DNA from: Sphingoaurantiacus capsulatus
GTDB taxonomy: Bacteria > Pseudomonadota > Alphaproteobacteria > Sphingomonadales > Sphingomonadaceae
Direction: 5' to 3'
Assembly: GCF_042648405.1 (NCBI RefSeq)
Contig: NZ_JBHRXV010000010.1
Coordinates: 124,001-188,000, forward strand
Length of the DNA stretch: 64,000 nucleotides
Shown in pieces: positions 25,295 to 32,827 of the stretch. Below the pieces are notes generated by a model. It searched no databases. It was given only the letters and a program-made list of their open reading frames with translations, and was not told where the DNA came from. Numbering within the stretch: position 1 is the first letter of the stretch; the number at the start of each line of letters is the position of its first letter. Both the position numbers and the translations under genes were made by a program.

Positions 25295-25567
25295 CTATTC
25301 GGTGGCGGGTTCGGCCTCGGCTTCTTCAGCCGGCGCTTCAGGCGGCTGCGTCGGCGCGGGGCGGCGCGTGACGGGCGCGTCCATCGAACCGGCCTCGCGC
25401 GCGGCGGCCTCGACATCGGCCGCCGCATGACGGGTGGCGGCGGCGACATCGCCGCCGAAGCCGGTGTCTTCGGTGACGGCAGCGGCTTCGGCCGGCGCGG
25501 CCTGCTCGGCATCGTCGCCGCAGGCGGCGAGCGTCAGCAAGGCGACGAGGGCGAGGGTGCGGATCAT
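25295..25567 (-). CDS. small Ala/Glu-rich lipoprotein
   Basis: A 90-residue protein with lipobox LTLAACGDD and an acidic, Ala/Pro-rich mature part (VAAATRHAAADVEAAAREAG suggests one helix). Start at 25567 follows GGAGAAGC. It begins 15 bp after the dsbA-type gene and is probably cotranscribed with it. Function unknown. Confidence 0.62.
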   Translation of the reverse strand: MIRTLALVALLTLAACGDDAEQAAPAEAAAVTEDTGFGGDVAAATRHAAADVEAAAREAGSMDAPVTRRPAPTQPPEAPAEEAEAEPATE

Positions 25568-25581
25568 CTGCTTCTCCACCG

Positions 25582-26385
25582 TCAGCGCGCCGCGCGCGCC
25601 TCGGCGATCGCCTTCTTCATCTCGTCATAGCCGACCGACCCGGACAGGATGCGGTTGCCGACGACATAGGCGGGGGTGCCGGTAAGGCCGAGCGCGCGGC
25701 CGAGGTCGAGGTTCTTGTTGATCTCGGTCTTGAGCGCAGTCGAGGTGATGTCGCTCGCGGTCTGCCGTTCGTTGAGGCCGGCCTTGCGGACGGTGGCCAC
25801 CACTTTCTCGTGGCTCGGGCGGCCGGCGGCGAACATCGCGTCGTGGAACGGCTTGTAGCGGCCCTGTTTCGCCGCCGACAGGCTGGCCATCGCCGCCTCA
25901 TCCGACGCGGGGCCGAGGATCGGGAAGTCGCGGTAGACGACCTTCAGATTCTGGTCGTCCTTCAGCAGCCGTTCGACGTCGGCCTTCGAGGCGCGGCAAT
26001 AGGGGCAGGCATAGTCGAAGAACTCGACCATCACGATGTCGCCGTCAGGGTTGCCCGCCCAGGCGCCAGCGAAGGGCTTCTCGATCTCGGCGCGATTGCT
26101 GTCGAGCAGCTTTTCGACCTCGCGGTCCTGCAGCCGGTTGATCGCCTCGGGGATGATCTCGGGGTTCTTGAGGATATAGTCGCGCACCATTGCGTCGATG
26201 GCCTCGCGCTGCGCCTTGCTGAACTGGTCGGCGCCGGCCGGCGCGGGCGAGCTGCTGCCTGCGGCGATCGCCAGACCTGCCGCCGCCGCCAGAATAACCG
26301 CCCCCATTGCCGCCCACTCCCACAAGCCGAATTGCGCGATCCGCGCCTTCGCTGCCGCGACCAACCCACCGAAATCCTTCGTCAT
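25582..26385 (-). CDS. DsbA-family thiol:disulfide oxidoreductase, membrane-anchored
   Basis: A 267-residue protein. An N-terminal anchor helix (about residues 25-42) is followed by a helical linker and a thioredoxin/DsbA domain with C127-P-Y-C130 (FFDYACPYCRASK) and a cis-Pro segment LTGTPAYVVGN. This is the Com1/BdbD-like layout used for oxidative folding in the periplasm. Its start overlaps the M48 protease stop by 4 bp. Confidence 0.9.
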   Translation of the reverse strand: MTKDFGGLVAAAKARIAQFGLWEWAAMGAVILAAAAGLAIAAGSSSPAPAGADQFSKAQREAIDAMVRDYILKNPEIIPEAINRLQDREVEKLLDSNRAEIEKPFAGAWAGNPDGDIVMVEFFDYACPYCRASKADVERLLKDDQNLKVVYRDFPILGPASDEAAMASLSAAKQGRYKPFHDAMFAAGRPSHEKVVATVRKAGLNERQTASDITSTALKTEINKNLDLGRALGLTGTPAYVVGNRILSGSVGYDEMKKAIAEARAAR

Positions 26386-27728
26386 CGCCGCTTCTTTTTC
26401 TCCATGTCGGCCTCGCTTACCATGACGATGTCTTGGGCGCGAAGCCAGTCGGGCGTGCCGGTCTTGAGACCGGCGAGCGCGCGGCGGGCGCTGGGCAGCG
26501 CCATCTGCGGCGCGCGCATCAGATTATAGCGTTCGGCCGAGGCCAGCGCGGCGCGCGGCTCGTCGCCCTCGCGCTCATAGGCGATGCCGAGCTGGTACCA
26601 GGCGAACGGGTTGGTGTTGTCGCGCGCCACCGCCGAGCGAAGGATGTTCTTCGCCTCTTCAGTATCGGCCTTTTCCTCGGTCGAGATCAGCGCATGGCCG
26701 AGCAGGGTCGAGATCAGCGGCTGGTCGGGCGCCATCTTCACCGCGAGGCGAAGCGGCGGGATCGCTTCCTTCACCCGGCCGGATTCGAGCAGGATCTGGC
26801 CCTTCAGCTCGAGATAATAGGGGTCGTTCGGCGCTTTCGCGAGCAGCGCGTCGACCTCGGTCGCGGCGCGGTCGGGGAAGGCCGATTTGTGCCACGCATA
26901 AGCGCGGGCATAGCGCGCCGGCTCCGAGGTGTCGGTCTCGGGGTAGAGCTGGAAGGTGCGCGCCGGTTCGCTGACGAAGCCGACGAGCTTGCCTTTGATG
27001 CGCTGAAAGCGCTTTTCCATTTCCGGGTTCGACGGGCGGTCCCAGGCGGCGGACTTCTTGTACAGCTCTTCCAGCATGGTGATGCGTTCGCCGCTCAGCG
27101 GGTGGGTGCGGCCGTAGCTGTCATCCTGCGGGATGGCGTAGCGATATTCCTGGTTCTGGATCTGCTTGAAAAAGTCGATCGAGCCCTTGCCCGAGATGCC
27201 CGCCTTGTCGAGGAAGGAGGCGCCAGCCTGGTCGGTCGAGGACTCCTGGTTGCGCGAATAGGCGAGGAACTTGCCGAGCGCCGCCTGCTGGCCGCCCGCC
27301 ATGATGCCCATGCCGGCCTCGCCCGCGCCGACCGCGATGGCGGCGGCGCCGAGCAGCAGCGACAGCAGCGAGACGCTGTTCGCGCCCGAAATGCCGTCGG
27401 CGAAGCGGACGTTGTGCCCGCCGGTGATGTGGCCGAGCTCGTGGGCGATGATGCCCTCGATCTGGTTGACGCCCTTCGCCTGCGCGATCGTCCCCGAGTG
27501 CATGAACACATTCTGGCCGCCCGCGACGAAAGCGTTCAGCGAGGGATCGTTGACGAGGATGAAGTGAACCGACTTCGGGTCGAGCTTGGCGGCATCGACC
27601 AGCGGCCGCGACATATCGTTGAAGAAGGCCTCGGTCTCGGCGTCGCGCAGCACGCTCTGGGCGAGAACCGGGCGGACCCCGAACGCGAAGGTCGCGATCA
27701 GCAGGAGGAACAGGCGCAGGTAAGTCAT
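26382..27728 (-). CDS. M48 family metalloprotease with TPR repeats (BepA/YfgC-like)
   Basis: A 448-residue periplasmic protein: signal peptide (LLLIATFAFGVRPVLAQ), zinc peptidase domain with H96-E97-L-G-H100 in EGIIAHELGHITGGHN, the distal Glu in NQESSTDQAGASFL, and a C-terminal TPR solenoid of four or more repeats (residues about 290-440). BepA-type proteins control assembly and quality of outer-membrane proteins. Coupling to DsbA makes an envelope-quality operon plausible. The ATG at 27728 begins the signal peptide. Confidence 0.9.
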   Translation of the reverse strand: MTYLRLFLLLIATFAFGVRPVLAQSVLRDAETEAFFNDMSRPLVDAAKLDPKSVHFILVNDPSLNAFVAGGQNVFMHSGTIAQAKGVNQIEGIIAHELGHITGGHNVRFADGISGANSVSLLSLLLGAAAIAVGAGEAGMGIMAGGQQAALGKFLAYSRNQESSTDQAGASFLDKAGISGKGSIDFFKQIQNQEYRYAIPQDDSYGRTHPLSGERITMLEELYKKSAAWDRPSNPEMEKRFQRIKGKLVGFVSEPARTFQLYPETDTSEPARYARAYAWHKSAFPDRAATEVDALLAKAPNDPYYLELKGQILLESGRVKEAIPPLRLAVKMAPDQPLISTLLGHALISTEEKADTEEAKNILRSAVARDNTNPFAWYQLGIAYEREGDEPRAALASAERYNLMRAPQMALPSARRALAGLKTGTPDWLRAQDIVMVSEADMEKKKRR

Positions 27729-27769
27729 AGGTCCGATCACCTGCCTGTCTCTGCCTGAACGCGAAGTGA

Positions 27770-27804
27770 AACGGCGAGGCGACCGATTGTCGCCTCGCCG
27801 TTTT
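27770..27804. terminator. Terminator hairpin between rne and the M48 gene
   Basis: A 14-bp perfect stem (AACGGCGAGGCGAC with GTCGCCTCGCCGTT) closes a 5-nt loop. TTTTG follows on the plus strand and TTTCAC on the minus strand. As rne and the M48 gene are both on the minus strand, its job is to end the rne transcript. Confidence 0.75.
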
Positions 27805-27809
27805 GTCAC

Positions 27810-30326
27810 TCAGTTACCGAACGTGCGCTGCCACCAGCCCTTGCGGTTGCCGCGAGGGCGCTCCGGGGCGCCTTCCTCGGTCTCGGCGGTGGCCGGCTCG
27901 GGGTCGTTCGCGGCTTCGGCCGGGACCTCGGCGGCCTCGGTCACCGCCGGTTCGGCCGGCGCCGCCGCAGCCTTGCGGCTGCGGGTGGCGCGCTTTTTCG
28001 GCTGGGGCGCTTCCTCGGCAACCGGCTCCGGCTCGGGAGCGGCTTCGACGACCGGGGCTTCGACGACCGGGGCGTCGGCGATGGGCGCCTCCTCGGCGGC
28101 CGGCTCGGCCTTCTTGCGGCTACGGGCAGCGCGCTTCTTCGGCTTGGGCGCTTCCTCCGCCTCGGGCTCCGGCGCGGGTTCGGAGACGGTCTCGGGTGCG
28201 GCCTCGACGGTCGGCTCGGCATCGGCATCGGCATCGGCATCAGCCGACGCGGTGTCGCCCTCGGCACCGTTGCGGCGGCGACCGCCGCGACGGCCGCGAC
28301 GGCGGCGGCGGCGTTCCTCGCCTTCACCGTCGGACGGCGCGGCGGCGTCGGCGTCAGCGGGCGCTTCGGCACCCTCAGCGGCCTCCTCGCCATCCTCGGC
28401 CTCACCCTCGGCGGCGGGCTGATCACCGTCCTCGCGGCGACCACCACGGCGGCGGCGACGACGACGACCGCGACCACGGCTGCCTTCCTGGCGGTCCTCG
28501 CGATCCTCGCGCGGCTCACGCGACCCACGGCGACGGCTGGTGGTCTCTTCCTCCTCGTCCTCGCCTTCGACCTCTTCCTCGATCTCTTCCGGCTCCTCGT
28601 CGGCGGCGACGGGGGCGGGGAGTGGCGCGGAGGTCGGCACCGGCTTCGACGGCGGGCCGCCGGCGGCTTCGATGGCGAAGTGCGGCGATGCCATTTCGCT
28701 GTCGGGCATCACCTCGATGGTGACGCCGTAGCGGTTCTCAAGCTCGGCAAGGTCGTTGCGCTTGCGGTTGAGGATATAGACGGCGACCTCGGTCCCGGCG
28801 CGCAGGGTGAACTCGCAGCACTTGCCCTTGACCATCTCGGCCTCGAGCCCGCGCAGCGCGCCTAGCGCAGCAGACGAAGAGGTGCGGACGATGCCGGCGC
28901 CTTCGCAGACCGGGCAGGTGTGCGACGAGGCTTCGAGCACGCCGGTGCGCAGGCGCTGGCGGCTCATCTCCATCAGGCCGAACGACGAGATGCGGCCGAC
29001 CTGGATGCGCGCGCGATCGTTCGCGAGCGCGGCCTTCATCGCCTTTTCGACCTTCCGGGTGTTGGAGTGGTTCTCCATGTCGATGAAGTCGATGACCACG
29101 AGGCCCGCCATGTCGCGCAGGCGGAGCTGGCGGGCGATCTCGTCGGCGGCCTCGAGGTTGGTCTTGAGCGCCGTTTCCTCGATATTGTGCTCGCGGGTGG
29201 AGCGGCCCGAGTTGATGTCGATCGACACCAGCGCCTCGGTCGGGTTGATGACGATATAGCCGCCCGACTTCAGCTGGACGACCGGCTGGTACATTGCCGC
29301 AAGCTGGCCCTCGACGCCGAAGCGCTGGAACAGCGGCACCGGGTCGGCATATTGCTGAACCTTCTTCGCGTGGCTCGGCATCAGCAGCTTCATGAAGTCC
29401 TTGGCGGCCTTGTAGCCGCCTTCGCCATCGACCAGCACCTGGTCGATCTCGCGCGAGTAGATGTCGCGGATCGCGCGCTTCAGCAGGTCCGAATCCTGAT
29501 GGATCAGCGCCGGCGCGGTCGACTGCAAGGTCAGGTCGCGGATGCCGTCCCACAGGCGGGTCAGGTAATCGAAGTCGCGCTTGATCTCGGTCTTGGTGCG
29601 CTTGGTGCCGGCGGTGCGGATGATGCACGCCATGCCCTGCGGCAGCTTGAGATCCGAGATCAGTGACTTCAGCTTCTTGCGCTCGGCCTGGTTCGAAATC
29701 TTGCGGCTGATGCCGCCGCCGTTGTGCGTGTTCGGCATCAGCACCGAATAGCGGCCGGCGAGGCTCAGATAGGTGGTCAGCGCCGCGCCCTTGTTGCCGC
29801 GCTCCTCCTTCACGACCTGGACGAGCAGCACCTGACGGCGGTGGATGACTTCCTGGATCTTGTAGCGGCGGCGGAGCGACATGCGCTTCTTGCGCAGCGC
29901 CTCGGTCGTCGACTCGTCATGCGCGCCGGTTTCTTCCGGCGCACGGACGGGCGCGTCCTCGTCGCCGTCGGCGTGCGGCTCGGCATCATGATCCTCGTCG
30001 TGATCATGCTCGTCGTGATGCGCCTCGAGCGCCTGCGCGGCCTCGCGCTCCTCGCGGAGCAGCGCCTCGCGATCCTCCTTGGGGATCTGGTAATAGTCGG
30101 GATGGATTTCCGAAAAGGCGAGGAAACCGTGACGGTTGCCGCCATATTCGATGAACGCGGCCTGCAGCGACGGTTCGACGCGCGTGACCTTCGCGAGGTA
30201 GATATTTCCCTTCAGCTGCTTCCGGGCAGCGGACTCGAAATCAAATTCCTCGATGCGATTCCCATTGACGACGGCAACCCGGGTCTCTTCCGGGTGGCGG
30301 GCGTCGATCAGCATGCGCTGTGACAT
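27810..30326 (-). CDS. rne: ribonuclease E
   Basis: An 838-residue RNase E/G. The S1 domain (from about residue 37) is interrupted by an acidic His/Asp-rich insert (HHDEHDHDEDHDAEPH), typical of alphaproteobacterial RNase E. The DNase I-like catalytic part includes VVIDFIDMENHSNTRKVEKAM (in parts), and the Zn-link is TCPVCEGAG. Beyond about residue 560 the protein is disordered, with Glu blocks, Arg-rich RNA-binding patches (RGRRRRRRRG) and two copies of EEAP-PKKRA-RSRK, the expected degradosome scaffold. GGAGAAATATCA precedes the ATG at 30326. Confidence 0.95.
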   Translation of the reverse strand: MSQRMLIDARHPEETRVAVVNGNRIEEFDFESAARKQLKGNIYLAKVTRVEPSLQAAFIEYGGNRHGFLAFSEIHPDYYQIPKEDREALLREEREAAQALEAHHDEHDHDEDHDAEPHADGDEDAPVRAPEETGAHDESTTEALRKKRMSLRRRYKIQEVIHRRQVLLVQVVKEERGNKGAALTTYLSLAGRYSVLMPNTHNGGGISRKISNQAERKKLKSLISDLKLPQGMACIIRTAGTKRTKTEIKRDFDYLTRLWDGIRDLTLQSTAPALIHQDSDLLKRAIRDIYSREIDQVLVDGEGGYKAAKDFMKLLMPSHAKKVQQYADPVPLFQRFGVEGQLAAMYQPVVQLKSGGYIVINPTEALVSIDINSGRSTREHNIEETALKTNLEAADEIARQLRLRDMAGLVVIDFIDMENHSNTRKVEKAMKAALANDRARIQVGRISSFGLMEMSRQRLRTGVLEASSHTCPVCEGAGIVRTSSSAALGALRGLEAEMVKGKCCEFTLRAGTEVAVYILNRKRNDLAELENRYGVTIEVMPDSEMASPHFAIEAAGGPPSKPVPTSAPLPAPVAADEEPEEIEEEVEGEDEEEETTSRRRGSREPREDREDRQEGSRGRGRRRRRRRGGRREDGDQPAAEGEAEDGEEAAEGAEAPADADAAAPSDGEGEERRRRRRGRRGGRRRNGAEGDTASADADADADAEPTVEAAPETVSEPAPEPEAEEAPKPKKRAARSRKKAEPAAEEAPIADAPVVEAPVVEAAPEPEPVAEEAPQPKKRATRSRKAAAAPAEPAVTEAAEVPAEAANDPEPATAETEEGAPERPRGNRKGWWQRTFGN
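28217..28240. repeat. Hexanucleotide tandem repeat inside rne (CGGCAT x4)
   Basis: Four perfect copies of CGGCAT, encoding alternating Asp-Ala on the minus strand in the disordered tail. Slippage would change the protein by two residues per unit without a frameshift. Confidence 0.8.
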
Positions 30327-30742
30327 TGATATTTCTCCAGGTGCGCGGCGCGCCGGCGGCAAGGCCGGCCGGCAAGCCTGCGCTAGATAGGGAAGCGTCG
30401 CCGGACGGCGCGCTCCGATTGTTGTGATGAACATGGGTCGCAACGGCAAAGCGCGGCGCGCACCGATCCCCGAAGGATCGATGTTCTGCGATGCGACGTG
30501 CCAACGTCATGCGACCAACCTCGGATGCCTTCGGATTGGCACAGGCACAAAGCCAATGCGCCGCGAAGGCGGAACAGCGTGGATACGGAGACCTGAGCAC
30601 CGTCGTCGCCCCAGGGGCGGTTGGCGGGCGGGTCGAACCCGTATGCGGCGATCGTCAGGTAAAAACCCGGCGACCGTCCGGATTGCTAGCACCGAAGCGT
30701 GGCGCGAACAACACAAAGGATGGGCCAAAGCGCCGCAATCCG
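30327..30742. other. Long rne leader / divergent intergenic region
   Basis: No protein gene is supported here. On the minus strand it forms the upstream region of rne, with a GC-rich inverted repeat near 30340-30385 and a UUCG-capped hairpin (CGATCC-TTCG-GGATCG) at about 30466-30482. A long structured leader would fit RNase E autoregulation of its own mRNA, known in enterobacteria; here that is inference only. Confidence 0.4.
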
Positions 30743-30771
30743 TTGCGTCGGCGATTCGTTAACGATAAGAT
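30743..30771 (+). promoter_or_regulatory. Sigma-70-type promoter for the amidase gene
   Basis: TTGCGT (30743-30748), a 17-bp spacer, and TAAGAT (30766-30771), predicting a transcript start near 30778 and a leader of about 30 nt before the ATG at 30808. Confidence 0.55.
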
Positions 30772-30807
30772 TTCTTAAGTTTCGCGTTATCTTGCGCGTG
30801 GGGGCGA

Positions 30808-32220
30808 ATGAAACAGGTGAAGCGGCTGCTGCTGGCTACCGTCGTTGCGGGTCTCGCGACGGCGTCGTCGGCTGCGACCGTGAAATCGGTGAGCGTCGAG
30901 CCGGCGGGCGCCGAGGTTCGCGTCACCGTCGCCTTCGACGACCGCTTCGACGCGCCCTCGGCCTTCGCGCTCGACGCGCCGCAGCGGCTGGTCATCGACC
31001 TGCCGGGCAACAAGGCCGACACGCGCAGCTATCCCGGGCAGGGCGCCGTCACCGGCGCGCGCACCGCGCAGTTCGCCGCCGACAAGGCGCGGCTGGTGAT
31101 CGATCTGTCCGGGCCGATGACGCTCGGCCAGACCAGCGCCGCCGACAACAAGCTGATCCTCACGCTGAAGCCTGCCGAGACGGCGGCGTTCGCGAAGATG
31201 ACCAAGGGGCGCACCAAGCTGCCCGGCATCGCCGCGCCGGTCGAGGTCGCCAAGTTCGAGCTGCCCGACCTGACGCCGCCGGCGAAGGCTGAACCGAAGA
31301 ACGTCGAGGCCAAGGTCACGCTGACCCCGGCGCCCGCGAAGCCGGCGGTCACCAAGGCCGAACGCGCCGCCGCGAAGGCGACGCCCGCCGTCGAGCGCGC
31401 GATCGAGCCGTTCGTCGACCGCATCACCGTGCCGCCGCGCCAGGCACTCACCAAAACCTCGGCGACGACCTTGTCGCCCAAGGCCGCCAAGGCGACGCCG
31501 GTGCGCGCCGCGGCGGTAAAACCGGGCTTCCGCCCGCTCGTCGTCATCGACGCCGGCCATGGCGGCCACGACCCGGGCTCGATCTCGGTCTATGGCGGCC
31601 GGCAGGAGAAGGACGCGACGCTCGCCATCTCGAAGGCGATCGCCGCTGAGATCAACCGGCAGGGCAAGGCGCGCGCGATCCTGACCCGCACCGGCGACAC
31701 CTACCTCGTCCACCGCGAGCGCTTCGAAATCGCGCGGCGGCAGAAGGCGGCGCTGTTCATCTCGGTTCACGCCGACGCGGCGCCGGTGCCCGAGGCGCGG
31801 GGTGCTACGGTCTATACGCTGTCCGAGGTCGCCTCCGACCGCGAGGCGGCGCGGCTGGCCGCCAAGGAAAACAAGACCAGCGTGCTCGCCGGCTTCGACT
31901 TCGCGCGCGAAAGCCGCGACGTCGCCGACATCCTCATCGACCTGTCGCAGCGCGAGACGATGAACGCGTCGGCCGCGTTCGCGACGGTGCTCCAGCGCGA
32001 GATGTCGCCGAAGGTTCACTTCAAGAGCAACGCGCACCGCTTCGCCGGCTTTCTTGTGCTGAAGGCGCCCGACGTGCCGTCGGTGCTGCTCGAAACCGGC
32101 TATGTCTCGAACGAGCAGGACGCGCGCTTCGTGTTCTCCGAGGCCGGGCAGAAGGCAATCGCCGAGGGCGTCGCCAGCGCCGTCGACGTCTATCTGAACC
32201 GCCGGGTCGCCCAGCGCTGA
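30808..32220 (+). CDS. N-acetylmuramoyl-L-alanine amidase (AmiC-type)
   Basis: A 470-residue exported protein: signal peptide (LLATVVAGLATASSAAT), AMIN domain (residues about 25-130), an Ala/Lys/Pro linker, and an Amidase_3 domain with VVIDAGHGGHDPGS, the second ligand Glu in GRQEKDATLA, SVHADAAP, and a C-terminal LLETGYVSNEQDA segment with the catalytic Glu. It cleaves the stem peptide from septal murein. The adjacent PBP1A gene (35.4 kb) is also a murein gene, though the phytochrome pair lies between. Confidence 0.94.
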   Translation: MKQVKRLLLATVVAGLATASSAATVKSVSVEPAGAEVRVTVAFDDRFDAPSAFALDAPQRLVIDLPGNKADTRSYPGQGAVTGARTAQFAADKARLVIDLSGPMTLGQTSAADNKLILTLKPAETAAFAKMTKGRTKLPGIAAPVEVAKFELPDLTPPAKAEPKNVEAKVTLTPAPAKPAVTKAERAAAKATPAVERAIEPFVDRITVPPRQALTKTSATTLSPKAAKATPVRAAAVKPGFRPLVVIDAGHGGHDPGSISVYGGRQEKDATLAISKAIAAEINRQGKARAILTRTGDTYLVHRERFEIARRQKAALFISVHADAAPVPEARGATVYTLSEVASDREAARLAAKENKTSVLAGFDFARESRDVADILIDLSQRETMNASAAFATVLQREMSPKVHFKSNAHRFAGFLVLKAPDVPSVLLETGYVSNEQDARFVFSEAGQKAIAEGVASAVDVYLNRRVAQR

Positions 32221-32245
32221 GTTCGACGGCGGCTTGCGAAGCCGT

Positions 32246-32254
32246 TGATATGAT
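32246..32254 (+). promoter_or_regulatory. Extended -10 promoter before bphO
   Basis: TGATATGAT provides a TGn extension joined to TATGAT (five of six to consensus). No good -35 is present at 17 bp, as expected for an extended -10 type. It would drive the heme oxygenase and phytochrome genes. Confidence 0.4.
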
Positions 32255-32293
32255 TTAAGCACGACGCGGCATGACCGCTTCCCGACCTTTCGC

Positions 32294-32827
32294 ATGAGCG
32301 CGCGGCTGACGCTGCGCACGGCGACCCGCGCCGAGCATGACCGCGTCGATACGCAATTTTCCGCCCATGATCTGGCCAGCCGCGACGGCTATGCGCGCTT
32401 CCTCGCCACGCAGGCCGGCGCGCATCTGCCGGTGGAGCGCGCGGTCGAGGCGGCGGGGGCGGCCGAATTGCTCGCCGACTGGCCGCTGCGCCGCCGTGCC
32501 GATGCGTTGCTTGCTGATCTTGGCGAGCTGGGCGTCGCACCGGTCGCCGAGCAAAATTTCGAGCTTTTCCGCGGCGAGGCGTCGCTGCTGGGAGCTATTT
32601 ACGTCCTTGAGGGTTCACGCCTGGGTGGGGCCGTTCTCCGTCGACAGATTTCCGCAGGTTTGCCCGCACGCTTCCTGTCGCCCGGCGCGCCGGGGGCGTG
32701 GCGCATGCTGACCGACCTGCTTGACGAACGGTTGCGGCCCCCCGCCGCGCTCGACGAGGCGATTGCCTCGGCCCGCGCGGTTTTTGCCTGTTTCGAGGCG
32801 GCGGGAAGCCGTCCACCGGAGTCCTGA
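32294..32827 (+). CDS. biliverdin-producing heme oxygenase (BphO/HmuO-like)
   Basis: A 177-residue all-helical protein. The proximal heme His lies in LRTATRAEHDRVD and the distal helix is LLGAIYVLEGSRLGGAVL. This matches bacterial heme oxygenases that open heme to biliverdin. The stop codon is immediately followed by the phytochrome start, so it supplies the chromophore for that protein. Confidence 0.88.
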   Translation: MSARLTLRTATRAEHDRVDTQFSAHDLASRDGYARFLATQAGAHLPVERAVEAAGAAELLADWPLRRRADALLADLGELGVAPVAEQNFELFRGEASLLGAIYVLEGSRLGGAVLRRQISAGLPARFLSPGAPGAWRMLTDLLDERLRPPAALDEAIASARAVFACFEAAGSRPPES

